DNA from: Bordetella sp. H567
Lineage (GTDB): Bacteria; Pseudomonadota; Gammaproteobacteria; Burkholderiales; Burkholderiaceae_B
Reading direction: 5' to 3'
Assembly (NCBI RefSeq): GCF_001704295.1
Contig: NZ_CP012334.1
Coordinates: 3,794,084 to 3,858,083 of the forward strand
DNA: 64,000 bases
In this document: piece by piece, positions 9,366-19,655 of the stretch
How positions within the stretch are numbered: position 1 is the stretch's first letter
Layout: every line of letters begins with the position of its first letter
Position numbers and translations under genes: made by a program
Notes under the pieces: model-generated
Told to the model about the DNA's origin: nothing
What the model saw: only the letters and a program-made list of their open reading frames with translations
Databases searched by the model: none

Positions 9366-10361
9366 CTACGCCTGCTTGCGCGCGCGCCAGTAGCGCACGT
9401 ATTCGGCCACCCCCGTCTGCACGTCCCGCATCGGTTGGTCGAAGCCCGCCGCGCGCAGACGGCTGGTGTCGGCCTGCGTGTAGCTCTGGTAGCGGCCCTT
9501 CAGATCGTCCGGGAAGGGGATATAGCGGATCAGCCCCTGGCTGACGAGCTGGTCCAGGGGCAGCGGGGCTTCCCCGCGCTCTTCGCGCAGGCTGTTGACC
9601 ACGGCCATCGCCACATCGTTGAAGGGCTGGGCGCGGCCGGTGCCGCAGTTGAAGACGCCCGAGGTCCGCGGGTTGTCCAGGAAGTGCAGGTTGACCGCCA
9701 CCACGTCCTCGACGGAAATGAAGTCGCGGCTTTGGCCGCCGTCCGGGTAGCCGTCCCAGCCGGCGAACAGGCGCACATGCCCCTCCGCCAGGAACTGGTT
9801 CATGTTGTGGAAGGCCACGGACGCCATGCGGCCCTTGTGCTGCTCGTGCGGGCCGTAGACATTGAAGTAGCGCAGGCCCACGGCCTGGGCCGTCAGCGAC
9901 GACAGCCGCGTGCGCAGCACCTGGTCGAAGAGCAGCTTGGAATAACCGTAGACGTTCAGCGGCTGCTCGTTGGCGGGATCTTCCGCATAGACCGACGACC
10001 CGCCATAGGTTGCCGCCGAGGATGCATACAGGAAGGGCACGCATTCCGATTGGCAATAGTCGAACAATTCCAGCGTCACGCGGTAATTGTTGTCCATCAT
10101 GTACTTGCCGTTGCGCTCGGTCGTGTCGGAACACGCGCCCTGGTGAAACACGGCGTCCATCTTCGGCAACGAGCGGGCGTTCACCAGCTGGCGGAAGTAG
10201 TCCTTGTCCATGTAGTCCGCGATCCGGCAATCCGCCAGGTTCACGAACTTGTCGCCATCGCTGAGGTCGTCCACCGCGATGATGTCCTGGATGCCGCGCC
10301 GGTTCAGACCGCGCACCAGGTTGCTGCCGATGAAGCCTGCCGCTCCGGTCACGACGATCAT
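9366..10361 (-). CDS. hldD: ADP-L-glycero-D-manno-heptose 6-epimerase
   Basis: Short-chain dehydrogenase-fold epimerase making ADP-L-glycero-D-manno-heptose, the precursor of the LPS inner core. The 331-residue sequence starts [20 protein letters not shown] with the NAD(P)-binding GxxGxxG. The catalytic YGYSK motif lies in [15 protein letters not shown], and the conserved stretch [20 protein letters not shown] follows. It overlaps the hldE stop by 4 nt (ATGA), so the kinase and epimerase of the same pathway are translationally coupled. Confidence 0.96.
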   Translation of the reverse strand: MIVVTGAAGFIGSNLVRGLNRRGIQDIIAVDDLSDGDKFVNLADCRIADYMDKDYFRQLVNARSLPKMDAVFHQGACSDTTERNGKYMMDNNYRVTLELFDYCQSECVPFLYASSAATYGGSSVYAEDPANEQPLNVYGYSKLLFDQVLRTRLSSLTAQAVGLRYFNVYGPHEQHKGRMASVAFHNMNQFLAEGHVRLFAGWDGYPDGGQSRDFISVEDVVAVNLHFLDNPRTSGVFNCGTGRAQPFNDVAMAVVNSLREERGEAPLPLDQLVSQGLIRYIPFPDDLKGRYQSYTQADTSRLRAAGFDQPMRDVQTGVAEYVRYWRARKQA

Positions 10362-11296
10362 GATAGGTCTCCCAGTTCCTTGGCGCTGACGGTGGATGTT
10401 CCCAGCTTGCCGACCACCACGCCGCCGGCGCGGTTGGCCCAACGCATGGCCTGCGGCCACGGCATGCCGACCGCGCGCGTCACCGCCAGCGTGGCCAGCA
10501 CGGTATCGCCCGCGCCGGAGACGTCGAATACCTCGTGCGCCTGGGCATCCACGTGTTCCCGGCCGTCATCCGTGAACAGCGTCATGCCCTGTTCCGAGCG
10601 GGTCACCAGCAACGCCTCCAGCGCCAGGTCCGCGCGCAGGCGCTGAGCGCGCCCTGCCAGGTCGTCCTCGGAGGTCCATCGGCCCACCGCCTGCTGCATT
10701 TCCGAACGGTTGGGCGTGACCAGCGTGGCGCCGCGATAGATATCGTAATGATCGCCCTTGGGATCCACCAGCACCGGGATGCCGGCCTTGCGGGCGCTAT
10801 GGATGAGCTGCGACACGCGCGCCAGCGCCCCCTTGGCGTAGTCCGACACCACTACCACGTCATGGCCGGCCAGGTGCCGTTCGAATTCCGCGCCCAAGGC
10901 ATCCAGGGCGGCGACACGCGGGGACTCTTCGAAGTCCACTCGCAGCAGCTGCTGCTGGCGGCCTAGTACGCGCATCTTCAGCGTGGTGGGATGGCCCGCA
11001 TCGGCGACCAGGGCCGGCGCGATGCCGGCATCGTGCGCCAGCGCGTGGATCCGTTCGCCGGCCTCGTCGGCGCCGACGACGCCGATGAGCGTGGCCCGGC
11101 CACCGAGTGCGACCACGTTGCGCGCCACGTTGGCGGCGCCGCCCAGGCGATCCTCACGGCGGGCCACGCGCACGATGGGCACCGGCGCTTCCGGCGATAC
11201 GCGGTCGACTTCGCCGAACCAGTAGCGGTCCAGCATGACGTCGCCCACGACCAGGATGCGGCGACGCGAAATGTCGTCAACGGGAAATGCACTCAT
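10358..11296 (-). CDS. hldE: D-glycero-beta-D-manno-heptose 7-phosphate kinase (HldE kinase domain)
   Basis: PfkB-family kinase that phosphorylates D-glycero-D-manno-heptose 7-phosphate at C1. The 312 residues correspond only to the N-terminal kinase half of E. coli HldE; the adenylyltransferase domain is absent, so a separate gene (hldC or rfaE2-like) must exist elsewhere. Motifs are [35 protein letters not shown] and the catalytic PfkB signature [15 protein letters not shown] near the end. It overlaps lapB upstream and hldD downstream by 4 nt each. Confidence 0.93.
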   Translation of the reverse strand: MSAFPVDDISRRRILVVGDVMLDRYWFGEVDRVSPEAPVPIVRVARREDRLGGAANVARNVVALGGRATLIGVVGADEAGERIHALAHDAGIAPALVADAGHPTTLKMRVLGRQQQLLRVDFEESPRVAALDALGAEFERHLAGHDVVVVSDYAKGALARVSQLIHSARKAGIPVLVDPKGDHYDIYRGATLVTPNRSEMQQAVGRWTSEDDLAGRAQRLRADLALEALLVTRSEQGMTLFTDDGREHVDAQAHEVFDVSGAGDTVLATLAVTRAVGMPWPQAMRWANRAGGVVVGKLGTSTVSAKELGDLS

Positions 11297-12513
11297 TCAA
11301 GTTCTTCCAGACGGCGCGGCGCGTAGGTCTCCCACGCGTTGCAACCAGGACATTGCCAATAATAGCGGCGCGCCTGAAAGCCGCAGGAACGGCAGGCGTA
11401 GCGATCGAGGCGCTGGGTGTGCTTGTGGATCAGGCTGCGCAACAGGCTGAGATCGGCGCCCGGCACGGGGCTGGTCTCGCCATCGCCGCCGGGTGCCGCC
11501 AATTCGGCTTCCAGCAAGCGGTCCAGGCCCAGCAGCGAGGGATGATGGCGCAGCGCCGAACGGGCGAACGCCCAGGCCGGGGCCGCGCCCTGCAGCGCGC
11601 GCAATTCGCGGAAGACCACGTTGAACAGGTCCAGCGAGGGATAGTTGGCGTACTGCTTTTGCAGCAGCTCCAGCGCGGCGGCAGCGCCGTTGTTGGCGCG
11701 ATAGCTGTTGAGCAGCGATTCCGCCACCAGGCCGGCGAATTCCGGCTCGTCGGTCAGGACGGACTCCAGATGCAGGCGTTCGCGCTTGGCATCGCCCTCC
11801 AGGGCGGCAAGCCGGGCACGCAGCATGGAAATCCGCACCAGCGACCCCTTGCTGGGCGAACTGCCTTCGCCCGCGATACTGGCCGCATGGTCGGCCGCGT
11901 CCAGGGCGGCCAGGGCGGCATCGACGTCCGGCGGCTGCAAGGACATGGCCTGCTGCGCCTGTTCGCAGTGGTAATGCACCAGTTGGGGCACCGGCTCATC
12001 CACCAGGCCGCGCAGCGTCTTGACGGCTTCGATGGCCCGAGGCCAATCATGTTCGGATTCGTAGATGCGGATCAGCGAACGCAGGGCGGGCAGCGAATAA
12101 CGCGTATCGCGCAGCTGTTTGAAGCCTGCTTCGGCGCGGTCCAGCATGCCGGCCTTCAGGAAGTCCTGGGCCAGCTCGTGCTGGGCGTGTTCGCGTTCCG
12201 CGACAGGCAGGTCGGCGCGGTTGAGCAGGCTTTGGTGCACGCGGATGGCGCGTTCCATTTCACCGCGGCGGCGGAACAGGCTGCCCAGCGCGAAGTGCAG
12301 TTCGGTGGTTTCCGGATCCAGCTTGGCGACTTCGACGAACGCATCGATCGCGCGATCCGGCTCTTCATTCAACAGGAAGTTCAGGCCACGGAAGTAGGAG
12401 TCCGGCAGGACACGGGTTTCCGACAGCATCTGGCGGATATCGAAACGCGCGGCCAGCCAGCCGAGCGCGAACAACAGGGGGACGAATATCAACCACCAGG
12501 GTTCAAAATCCAC
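11293..12513 (-). CDS. lapB: Lipopolysaccharide assembly protein B
   Basis: Inner-membrane-anchored TPR protein that in E. coli (YciM) controls LpxC turnover with FtsH and coordinates LPS synthesis and export. The predicted 406 aa start with one transmembrane helix (WWLIFVPLLFALGWLAA), continue with TPR-type helical repeats (for example ETTELHFALGSLFRRRGEMERAI), and end in a rubredoxin-like zinc ribbon, CRSCGFQARRYYWQCPGCNAW. I place the start at the GTG ending at 12513 because the hydrophobic anchor then begins at residue 5, as in the family; an ATG at 12558 would add 15 Arg-rich residues. The stop overlaps the hldE start by 4 nt, and lapA lies upstream. Confidence 0.9.
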   Translation of the reverse strand: MDFEPWWLIFVPLLFALGWLAARFDIRQMLSETRVLPDSYFRGLNFLLNEEPDRAIDAFVEVAKLDPETTELHFALGSLFRRRGEMERAIRVHQSLLNRADLPVAEREHAQHELAQDFLKAGMLDRAEAGFKQLRDTRYSLPALRSLIRIYESEHDWPRAIEAVKTLRGLVDEPVPQLVHYHCEQAQQAMSLQPPDVDAALAALDAADHAASIAGEGSSPSKGSLVRISMLRARLAALEGDAKRERLHLESVLTDEPEFAGLVAESLLNSYRANNGAAAALELLQKQYANYPSLDLFNVVFRELRALQGAAPAWAFARSALRHHPSLLGLDRLLEAELAAPGGDGETSPVPGADLSLLRSLIHKHTQRLDRYACRSCGFQARRYYWQCPGCNAWETYAPRRLEELE

Positions 12514-12576
12514 GGCGCTCGCTCTTGAGGGGTTGGGACGCGCGCGGCGGCGCGGCAATGAAAACGGCCACCGGCA

Positions 12577-12900
12577 TTACAGGGGTGACATGGGGGCTAT
12601 GGCTTCCGGCGGCACATTGGCCGGCTGGCCAGCCTGGTTGTTCAGGGCGGCCTGCATACGGTCCAATTCCTTGCGCAGGCGCACGGCTTCGCGCCGGCGG
12701 CGCATGGCTGCGGGTACGGTCAACAGCAACCCGAAAATCGCGCCCACCACGAAGGTGATGAGCATGACGACGATGAGCGGTACATCGTGCATGATGTAGT
12801 CGCCGTAGAAATTGACCTGGACAGGGTTGGTGTTCTTGAGCGCGAACATCAGCACCGCGACGAATACGATCAATCGCAGCGCCCAGACGAAATAGCGCAT
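12577..12900 (-). CDS. lapA: LapA-domain (DUF1049) inner-membrane protein
   Basis: A 107-residue protein with two transmembrane helices (about residues 3-20 and 42-64) separated by the conserved loop NTNPVQVNFYGD. A basic cytoplasmic segment, MRRRREAVRLRKELDRMQ, probably forms a short coiled coil. This is the LapA architecture, a partner of LapB in LPS assembly control. GGAG lies 8 nt before the ATG, and lapB starts 63 nt downstream. A strong terminator lies upstream, so lapA-lapB-hldE-hldD may form its own transcript separate from rpsA-ihfB. Confidence 0.9.
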   Translation of the reverse strand: MRYFVWALRLIVFVAVLMFALKNTNPVQVNFYGDYIMHDVPLIVVMLITFVVGAIFGLLLTVPAAMRRRREAVRLRKELDRMQAALNNQAGQPANVPPEAIAPMSPL

Positions 12901-13033
12901 GACGCGAGCTCCACAAGGTTCAGTATCGGGATTGTAAGCGCGCTTTGACCCCGGTAGCCCAATCCTCTTGAATGGGCCGATATATCGGCTTTCCACCCCC
13001 CAGGGTCGTTCTGCCTTGGAGCGGCGCCAAGGC

Positions 13034-13063
13034 AAAAAGGCCGCCGTAGAACGGCGGCCTTTT
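13034..13063 (-). terminator. Rho-independent terminator after ihfB
   Basis: A perfect 12-bp stem, AAAAGGCCGCCG (13035-13046) with CGGCGGCCTTTT (13052-13063), closes a 5-nt loop. The minus strand then reads a short T-run. It sits 100 nt after the ihfB stop and about 134 nt before lapA, dividing the cmk-rpsA-ihfB transcript from the LPS genes. Confidence 0.85.
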
Positions 13064-13162
13064 GCATACTATCGGAGAGACCCGACGGAGAAGATCCATG
13101 GGGACGGTGTAGACCCCTGCGACACCCCTGTACCGGCGAAGTGGCAACCGCCACCGCCCGGA

Positions 13163-13525
13163 TCAGAGCATCGCGTGGGCACCTACGCCCGACACCGCGG
13201 TTTCCACGCTGTCGCCGGCGGCATTCGACGATGCATCGTCGGTGCTGTCCAGGTCGACACGTTCGCGAAGTTCCTTGCCCGCCTTGAAATGCGGCACCTG
13301 CTTGCCAGGCACCAGCACCTGTTCGCCGGATTTGGGATTACGGCCGATGCGCGGCGAACGCCGCGACAGCGAAAAACTGCCGAAACCCCGGATTTCGATG
13401 CGCTGGCCCGCGGCAAGCGCCTGGGCCATCGCATCGAGAATCGTCTTCACGGCGAAATCGGTATCGCGGGCGGCCAGCTGTGGATAGCGGGCCGCCAAGG
13501 CGGCGATAAGCTCCGACTTGGTCAC
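13163..13525 (-). CDS. ihfB: Integration host factor subunit beta
   Basis: Beta subunit of the sequence-specific DNA-bending heterodimer IHF, used in replication, recombination and sigma54 transcription. Family features are [15 protein letters not shown], the arm-forming stretch [21 protein letters not shown], and [14 protein letters not shown] with the intercalating proline arm. The product is 120 aa against about 94 in E. coli; the extra residues are a C-terminal acidic/Ala tail ([16 protein letters not shown]). The start codon is GTG, 6 nt after the rpsA stop, the classic rpsA-ihfB arrangement. Confidence 0.95.
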   Translation of the reverse strand: MTKSELIAALAARYPQLAARDTDFAVKTILDAMAQALAAGQRIEIRGFGSFSLSRRSPRIGRNPKSGEQVLVPGKQVPHFKAGKELRERVDLDSTDDASSNAAGDSVETAVSGVGAHAML

Positions 13526-13531
13526 AACGAT

Positions 13532-15256
13532 TTAACCGTCGTTGCGCTGCTGGTCCAGCTTGGCCTTCAGCAGGGCGCCCAGGTTGGTGGTGCCCGACGA
13601 AGCGCTGGCTTCAGACATGCGCTGGATCGTATCCGCGGTTTCGGCGTTGTCACGCGCCTTGATGGACAACTGGATCGAACGCGTCTTGCGATCGACGTTG
13701 ACGATCATGGCTTCGATGTTGTCGCCGGCGTTCAGCACCGTCGTGGCGTCTTCGACACGGCCCGACGAGATCTCGGAAGCACGCAGATAGCCTTCGACAT
13801 CCACGGACAGCGTCACCACGGCGCCCTTGGGCTCGACCGATTTGATCGTGCCGGGAACGACCGCACCCTTGTCATGGGTGGCGACGAAGTTGTTGAACGG
13901 ATCGCCTTCCAGCTGCTTGACGCCCAGCGAGATGCGTTCCTTGTCGGTGTCGATGCCCAGGACCACGGCTTCGATTTCGTCGCCCTTCTTGAAGTTGCGC
14001 ACGGCTTCTTCGCCGGTTTCCGTCCACGACAGGTCGGACAGGTGCACCAGGCCATCGATACCGCCGGGCAGGCCGACGAACACGCCGAAGTCCGTGATGG
14101 ACTTGATCGCGCCCTGGACCTTGTCGCCACGCTTGAAGTTCGTGGCGAATTCTTCCCACGGATTCTGTCGGCACTGCTTCATGCCCAGCGAGATGCGGCG
14201 ACGGTCTTCGTCGATTTCCAGGACCATGACTTCGACTTCTTCGCCCAGGGTAACAACCTTGCGCGGGTCGACGTTCTTGTTGGTCCAGTCCATTTCGGAG
14301 ACGTGCACCAGGCCTTCGATGCCGGCTTCGACTTCGACGAACGCGCCGTAGTCGGTGAGGTTGGTGACCTTGCCGAACAGACGGGTGCCCTGCGGATAGC
14401 GGCGAGCCAGGCCCACCCACGGATCTTCGCCCAGCTGCTTGACGCCCAGCGAGACGCGGCTCTTTTCCTGGTCGAACTTGAGGACCTTGGCTTCCACTTC
14501 CTGGCCCACCTGCAGGACCTCGGAGGGGTGACGCACGCGGCGCCATGCCATGTCGGTGATGTGCAGCAGGCCGTCGATACCGCCCAGGTCCACGAACGCG
14601 CCGTAGTCGGTGATGTTCTTGACCACGCCCTTGACCACCGCGCCTTCGTGCAGGGTTTCCAGCAGCTTCTGGCGCTCTTCGCCCATGCTGGCTTCCAGCA
14701 CCTGGCGGCGGGACAGCACGACGTTGTTGCGCTTGCGGTCGAGCTTGATGACCTTGAATTCGAGGGTCTTGCCTTCGTACGGCGTGGTGTCCTTGACCGG
14801 ACGCAGGTCCACCAGCGAGCCCGGCAGGAACGCGCGGATGCCGTTGGTCATGACAGTCAGGCCGCCCTTCACCTTGCCGGTGATGGTGCCGGTGACCAGT
14901 TCGCCGTTTTCCAGTGCCTGCTCGAGCTGCAGCCAGGCCGACAGGCGCTTGGCGCGGTCGCGCGACAGGATGGTGTCGCCATAGCCGTTTTCCAGCGAAT
15001 CGATGGCCACCGAGACGAAATCGCCCGGGTTGACTTCGACTTCGCCCTGATCATTCAGGAATTCTTCCAGCGGAATCAGCGCTTCGGACTTGAGCCCAGC
15101 ATTGACGACGACAAAGTTGTGGTCGATACGCACGACTTCGGCGCTGATGACCTCGCCGGACTTCATGTCCTGGTCTTTGAGGCTTTCGGCAAACAGGTCG
15201 GCAAAGCTTTCGCTGCCCATGGCGTCGCGGACAGCAGTAGAGGGATTGGAAGACAT
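13532..15256 (-). CDS. rpsA: 30S ribosomal protein S1
   Basis: The mRNA-binding ribosomal protein S1, with six S1/OB-fold repeats in about 574 aa. Repeats are recognisable by recurring blocks such as [41 protein letters not shown] and [20 protein letters not shown], and by repeated ISLGVKQL linkers. I choose the start [14 protein letters not shown] at 15256; ATG at 15271, five codons upstream, is an alternative, and neither has a canonical Shine-Dalgarno, as is common for autoregulated rpsA. A TATATA hexamer about 30 nt upstream could be a -10 element of a dedicated promoter in the 99-nt gap after cmk. Confidence 0.96.
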   Translation of the reverse strand: MSSNPSTAVRDAMGSESFADLFAESLKDQDMKSGEVISAEVVRIDHNFVVVNAGLKSEALIPLEEFLNDQGEVEVNPGDFVSVAIDSLENGYGDTILSRDRAKRLSAWLQLEQALENGELVTGTITGKVKGGLTVMTNGIRAFLPGSLVDLRPVKDTTPYEGKTLEFKVIKLDRKRNNVVLSRRQVLEASMGEERQKLLETLHEGAVVKGVVKNITDYGAFVDLGGIDGLLHITDMAWRRVRHPSEVLQVGQEVEAKVLKFDQEKSRVSLGVKQLGEDPWVGLARRYPQGTRLFGKVTNLTDYGAFVEVEAGIEGLVHVSEMDWTNKNVDPRKVVTLGEEVEVMVLEIDEDRRRISLGMKQCRQNPWEEFATNFKRGDKVQGAIKSITDFGVFVGLPGGIDGLVHLSDLSWTETGEEAVRNFKKGDEIEAVVLGIDTDKERISLGVKQLEGDPFNNFVATHDKGAVVPGTIKSVEPKGAVVTLSVDVEGYLRASEISSGRVEDATTVLNAGDNIEAMIVNVDRKTRSIQLSIKARDNAETADTIQRMSEASASSGTTNLGALLKAKLDQQRNDG

Positions 15257-15355
15257 TGAATTGAAATCCATAGGCCGGAATGGCCTTGTTATATATGCAC
15301 GCCAGCGCGGGTTGCCCGTACCAGCGGAGTGGAACAAAAACCGTCGGAAACAGCG

Positions 15356-16135
15356 CTATCTAGGAGCGATATTCCCGGCGGCGCCGGAAAAACCTTTTGC
15401 TTTCCCCGCCGCGCCCGCCGTGGCAGGCGCGGACCCGCTGTTACGCAGGCCGTTCCAGAGATCGAGTATGGCTTGCACCGTTTCCTGGGCCGTCATTTTG
15501 GACGAATCCAACACCCGGGCGTCTTCAGCAGGCGCCAGGGGCGCCACCGTACGCTGGGTATCGCGGGCGTCGCGCTCGCGCATATCTCGCAAAAGGTCAT
15601 CTAGATTAGCAGAAATACCCTTTTCCATCAACTGCTTACGCCTTCTTTCGGCACGTGCCTCGACGTCGGCCACTAGGAAAATCTTGAGCGCAGCGTCCGG
15701 AAAGACCACCGTCCCCATGTCGCGGCCATCCGCGACCAGCCCAGGCACCCGGCGGAAGGCGCGCTGCCGGTCCAGCAAGGCCTGTCGCACCGACCCGAAA
15801 GCCGCCACCCGCGAGGCGAAATTGCCCACCCTTTCCTGGCGGATGTCGTAGCCGACTTCCCGGCCGTCCAGGTAGATATGCTGTCCCTCGAAACGCACCG
15901 CCAGCGTGCGGGCGGCCTCGGCCACGCCGGCTTCGTCCTCCGGCGCGATGCCCAGGTCCAGCGCGGCCAGCGCGGTCAGACGGTAGAGCGCCCCGCTGTC
16001 GAGCACGGTCCACCCCAGCCGCCGGGCCACGCCATGCGCGACGGTGCCTTTGCCCGAGGCGGTCGGGCCATCGATGGCGATCACCGGCGGCAGCGCCGGC
16101 GCGGTCGCCAGGGACGTGTCGTCTGCCTGCGTCAT
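15356..16135 (-). CDS. cmk: Cytidylate kinase
   Basis: Phosphorylates CMP and dCMP with ATP. The P-loop is [19 protein letters not shown], the CMP-binding region reads [15 protein letters not shown], and the lid region contains [28 protein letters not shown]. At 259 aa it is longer than the usual 225-230; the excess is an N-terminal leader before the P-loop and a C-terminal Ala/Gly-rich tail. The start overlaps the aroA stop by 4 nt. The order aroA-cmk-rpsA-ihfB is widely conserved in proteobacteria. Confidence 0.95.
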   Translation of the reverse strand: MTQADDTSLATAPALPPVIAIDGPTASGKGTVAHGVARRLGWTVLDSGALYRLTALAALDLGIAPEDEAGVAEAARTLAVRFEGQHIYLDGREVGYDIRQERVGNFASRVAAFGSVRQALLDRQRAFRRVPGLVADGRDMGTVVFPDAALKIFLVADVEARAERRRKQLMEKGISANLDDLLRDMRERDARDTQRTVAPLAPAEDARVLDSSKMTAQETVQAILDLWNGLRNSGSAPATAGAAGKAKGFSGAAGNIAPR

Positions 16136-17466
16136 ACGGGCTCCTCGCCGCCGACCAGGCCGGCATAGACATCGAAATACGTGGGAAAAGTCTTGCTGAC
16201 GCATCCCGGGTCCAGGATGCGCACGGCGGCCGGCCCGAAGGCGGCCAGCGACATCGACATGGCCATCCGGTGATCGTCCCAGGTGCCGATTTCCGCATCG
16301 CGCCAACCATCCGGCCCGGGCGGCGTGACTTCCAGCCAGTCGGGGCCCGAGGACACGCCGGCCCCGAGTTTGCTCAGTTCCGTCTGCATGGCATGGATGC
16401 GATCGGTTTCCTTGACGCGCCAGCTGCCGATATTGCGCAGGCGGCACGGGCCGTCGGCAAACAGCGCCAGCGCCGCCGCCGTCATGGCGGCATCGGGAAT
16501 CAGGTTGAAATCGGCGTCGAAGGCGCGCAGGGTTTCGCCGCGCGCCACGCATACGCCGCGCGATTCGATCCAATCGCCGCCGAATTCGATGCGCACGCCC
16601 ATGGTTTCAAGGGTGTGGGCAAAGGCCACGTCGCCCTGGATGCTGTCGCGCCCGACGCCCTGCACCCGCACCGGCCCGCCGCCCACGGCCCCCAGCGCCA
16701 GGAAATACGAGGCGGACGAGGCATCGCCTTCGACCGCGATGCGCCCGGGGCTGCGATAGCATGCGCCCACGGGCACGGTAAAGCGCGACCAGCCTTCGCG
16801 CTTTACCGCGACGCCGTAGCGCGCCATCAGGTTCAGCGTGATTTCGATATACGGCTTGGAGATCAGGTCGCCCACGATCTCGATGACCAGCGGCTCGCCC
16901 ACGGTGTCGGTATAGATGGGCGCGGCCAGCAGCATGGCGGTCAGGAACTGGCTGGACACGGCGCCCGGCATGCGCACGGGCCCCTGCGTACCGAGCGTGC
17001 CGCTGCCAATGCGCAAGGGGGGATAGCCTTCGCGGCCGGTGTAGTCGATCCTCGCGCCTAGCGCGCGCAAGGCATCGACCAGGTCGCCGATGGGCCGTTC
17101 ATGCATGCGGGGAACGCCGGAAACGCCATAGTCGCCACCCATCAGCGCCAGCGCCGCGGTCAGCGGCCGCACGGCGGTGCCGGCATTGCCCAGGAAAAGA
17201 TCCGCGGCCGGCTGAGGAAAGCGCCCCGCGCCGCACACCGTGACGCGCCCTTCCCCGCGTTCGTCCAGCGTGACGCCCAACGCGCGCAGCGCCGCCAGCA
17301 TCACCCGCGTATCGTCCGAGTCCAGCAGGCCGCTGATTTCGGTCGTACCGTCGGCCAGCGCCGCCAGCAGCAGCACGCGGTTGGAAATACTCTTGGACCC
17401 GGGCAGGGATACCGTGCCTCGCGCCTGGGTCGCGCGCGGCAGATCGAGAAAAGAAGGTCCGCTCAT
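16132..17466 (-). CDS. aroA: 3-phosphoshikimate 1-carboxyvinyltransferase (EPSP synthase)
   Basis: Sixth step of the shikimate pathway, joining PEP to shikimate 3-phosphate. The 444-residue protein has [21 protein letters not shown] (substrate lysine and serine), [20 protein letters not shown] (the PEP-site loop, class I-like NAGTA/xRP pattern), [19 protein letters not shown] and the catalytic [11 protein letters not shown]. The start at 17466 fits the family N-terminus; a longer frame upstream overlaps non-coding and tyrA-proximal sequence. The sequence looks like a class I, glyphosate-sensitive type (Gly and Pro kept in the PEP loop), which is inference. It is 98 nt downstream of tyrA. Confidence 0.95.
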   Translation of the reverse strand: MSGPSFLDLPRATQARGTVSLPGSKSISNRVLLLAALADGTTEISGLLDSDDTRVMLAALRALGVTLDERGEGRVTVCGAGRFPQPAADLFLGNAGTAVRPLTAALALMGGDYGVSGVPRMHERPIGDLVDALRALGARIDYTGREGYPPLRIGSGTLGTQGPVRMPGAVSSQFLTAMLLAAPIYTDTVGEPLVIEIVGDLISKPYIEITLNLMARYGVAVKREGWSRFTVPVGACYRSPGRIAVEGDASSASYFLALGAVGGGPVRVQGVGRDSIQGDVAFAHTLETMGVRIEFGGDWIESRGVCVARGETLRAFDADFNLIPDAAMTAAALALFADGPCRLRNIGSWRVKETDRIHAMQTELSKLGAGVSSGPDWLEVTPPGPDGWRDAEIGTWDDHRMAMSMSLAAFGPAAVRILDPGCVSKTFPTYFDVYAGLVGGEEPV

Positions 17467-17564
17467 GTAAGCCGTGTCCTGTGGTAAACCGTGTTCCGTC
17501 GCGCTGCCGCCGGCCGCCACTGCGCGAACCGCCCCGATGAAGACGTGAAGCGGCCGGTGCCGCC

Positions 17565-18464
17565 TTACCGCCCCGTTTTCCAGTCCCGCCTGAACCGCGC
17601 CGCCTCTTCCAGTAAGGCTTCCAGTGCGGCGCCGTCCCCGCGGTCCAGCGCGCGCTCGGCCTCGTCGAGTACCGTGCGCACCTCCGCCAGTTCCGCCTTC
17701 ATCGCCGCGCGATTCGAAACGAAAATATCGCGCCACATTTCCGCCGATCCGGCGGCGATGCGGGTGAAATCCCGAAACCCCGTTCCCGCGATGGCAAGAC
17801 GCTGCCTGCTATCCGCGCTGCGGGCGACCTGCGCCACATACACGGCGGCCAGGAAATGCGGCATATGGCTGACCGAAGCGAGGACCTGGTCGTGTTCGAC
17901 CGTATCCATTTCCAGCACGCGTGCCCCGCAGGCTTCCCAGGCGGCCCGCACGCGCGCGACATCGGCCGCGGCGTTTTCCGGCAGCGGCGTCAGGACCACG
18001 TTGCGACCAGTATAAAGACATGGATCGGCAGCGTCAGGCCCGACTTTTTCCGCGCCGGCGATGGGGTGTCCGGGGACGAAGCAGGCGAGGCGCTCGCCCA
18101 GCGCCGCGCGTGCGGCCTGGGCAACCGCCACCTTGGTGCTGCCGGCGTCGGTGACGATGGCGCCCGGCTTCAAGCTGGCCCGCATCTCGGCCAGGATGGC
18201 GCCGAACGTGCCCACGGGCGAGGCCAGCATGATCAGGTCCGCCCGGGCCGCCGCCTCGGCCGCGCCGACGGCTTCGTCTATGAGGCCCAGTTCGCGCGCG
18301 CGCTCCAGCGAGGGGCCGTTGCGGCCGACTCCCAGCACGCGCCCCACCTGGCCCGCGCGCCGCAAGGCCGCCGCGAACGACCCGCCGATCAGGCCGACGC
18401 CCACCACGGCCAGGACCGGTATCGGCTCGGCCGCGGTGCGCGCATCCGCCTGCTGCAGCGTCAT
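17565..18464 (-). CDS. tyrA: Prephenate (or arogenate) dehydrogenase
   Basis: NAD(P)-dependent oxidative decarboxylation on the tyrosine branch. The protein (299 aa) is a monofunctional TyrA: the Rossmann motif [15 protein letters not shown] begins around residue 20. Further blocks are [31 protein letters not shown] and [23 protein letters not shown], the latter with the conserved active-site His in GHPIAG. It has no chorismate mutase domain; that activity is in pheA. Its ATG overlaps the hisC stop by 4 nt. Confidence 0.92.
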   Translation of the reverse strand: MTLQQADARTAAEPIPVLAVVGVGLIGGSFAAALRRAGQVGRVLGVGRNGPSLERARELGLIDEAVGAAEAAARADLIMLASPVGTFGAILAEMRASLKPGAIVTDAGSTKVAVAQAARAALGERLACFVPGHPIAGAEKVGPDAADPCLYTGRNVVLTPLPENAAADVARVRAAWEACGARVLEMDTVEHDQVLASVSHMPHFLAAVYVAQVARSADSRQRLAIAGTGFRDFTRIAAGSAEMWRDIFVSNRAAMKAELAEVRTVLDEAERALDRGDGAALEALLEEAARFRRDWKTGR

Positions 18465-19585
18465 GATGCCTTCAGGATGCCGGTCAGCGCGTCGATGAAA
18501 CGCGTGTTTTCCTGCGGCAGGCCGATGCTGACGCGCAGCCATTCGGGCAAGCCGTCGCCCGCCACCGGGCGCACGATCACGCCGCGCTTGAGCAATTCAA
18601 GATTGATGCGCGCGGCATCGCCCACCCGCACCAGCACGAAGTTGCCGTAGCTCGGCACATACTTCAGGTTCAAGGCGTCGAAGGCCTGGCACAACTGCGC
18701 CTTGCCTTCCTTGTTGAGCGTGTAGGAACGTGCCAGGAAGTCACGGTCCTGCAGGGCCGCCACCGCCGCCGCCTGCGCCAGCGTGTTCACGTTGAAGGGC
18801 TGGCGCACCCGGTTCAGCAGGTCGGTCAACGCGGGCTGCGACGTGCCGAAGCCGACACGCAAGCCCGCCAGCCCGTAGGCCTTGGACAGCGTGCGCGACA
18901 CGATCAGGTTCGGAAATTCCCGCACCCACGCCACGCTGTCGAAGCGGTACTCCGGGTCCAGGTATTCATTGTAGGCCTCGTCGAGCACGACGACGACACG
19001 CTGCCCATGACGCTCGCGCACCTGCTCCAGAAAGGCCTGGATGCGGGGCGCCGGCAGGAAGGTCCCGGTGGGATTGTTGGGGTTGGCGATAAAGACCACG
19101 CGCGTATCGTCGGCGATGGCCGCCAGCATGGCGTCCAGGTCGTGCCCGTAGTCGCGCGCCGGCACCATGATATGGCGTGCGCCGCGCGCCTGCGTGGCCA
19201 GGCGATACACCATGAATGCGTGCTGCGCGTAGACCGCGGAGGTGCCCTTTTCCAACAGCGCCAGCGCGACCAGCTCCAGGATGTCGTTGGAACCATTGCC
19301 CAACGTGATCCAGTCCATGGGAACGCCATACAGGCGGGACAGCGTGGACTTCAGCTCGAAGCCATTGGGGTCCGGATAGCGGCCCAGGGATGTTGCGGCG
19401 GCCAGCATCGCGGCGCGCGCGGATTCCGGCATGCCCAAGGGATTTTCATTGGATGCCAGCTTGACGATCGTGGCGGGATCCAGGCCGAACTCGCGCGCGA
19501 GTTCTTCGATGGGCTTGCCGGCTTGATAGGGCGCGATGACGCTTACATGGGCGGGCGCGGCCAGGGTTTTGTTCGTGTCAGTCAT
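18461..19585 (-). CDS. hisC: Histidinol-phosphate/aromatic aminotransferase
   Basis: Class I/II PLP aminotransferase of 374 aa. PLP-site features are KLASNENPLGMPESA, NGSNDILELVALALL, IANPNNPTGTFLP, VVLDEAYNEYLDPEYR and the Schiff-base lysine in SRTLSKAYGLAGLRVGF. The family aminates imidazole-acetol phosphate (His synthesis), but this copy sits between pheA and tyrA, so it probably makes Phe and Tyr from phenylpyruvate and 4-hydroxyphenylpyruvate, with a second hisC likely elsewhere in a his operon. That role is inferred from context. Confidence 0.92.
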   Translation of the reverse strand: MTDTNKTLAAPAHVSVIAPYQAGKPIEELAREFGLDPATIVKLASNENPLGMPESARAAMLAAATSLGRYPDPNGFELKSTLSRLYGVPMDWITLGNGSNDILELVALALLEKGTSAVYAQHAFMVYRLATQARGARHIMVPARDYGHDLDAMLAAIADDTRVVFIANPNNPTGTFLPAPRIQAFLEQVRERHGQRVVVVLDEAYNEYLDPEYRFDSVAWVREFPNLIVSRTLSKAYGLAGLRVGFGTSQPALTDLLNRVRQPFNVNTLAQAAAVAALQDRDFLARSYTLNKEGKAQLCQAFDALNLKYVPSYGNFVLVRVGDAARINLELLKRGVIVRPVAGDGLPEWLRVSIGLPQENTRFIDALTGILKAS

Positions 19586-19655
19586 AGCGGATCAGGCTGG
19601 TGCCGCCCGCGGTACCCGGCGCTGTGCCGGGCTGCCGCCCGCGGCTTGCCGCCCT

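Noticed and set aside
12968-15259. 763-residue open frame on the plus strand opposite rpsA and ihfB
   Set aside because: It is the antisense shadow of two certain genes, caused by GC bias at codon positions; its translation is His/Gln/Asp-rich with no domain and no ribosome site.
16132-17736. Upstream extension of aroA to 17736
   Set aside because: It would overlap the tyrA 3' end and the added residues are Gly/Arg-rich without homology; the family N-terminus starts at 17466.
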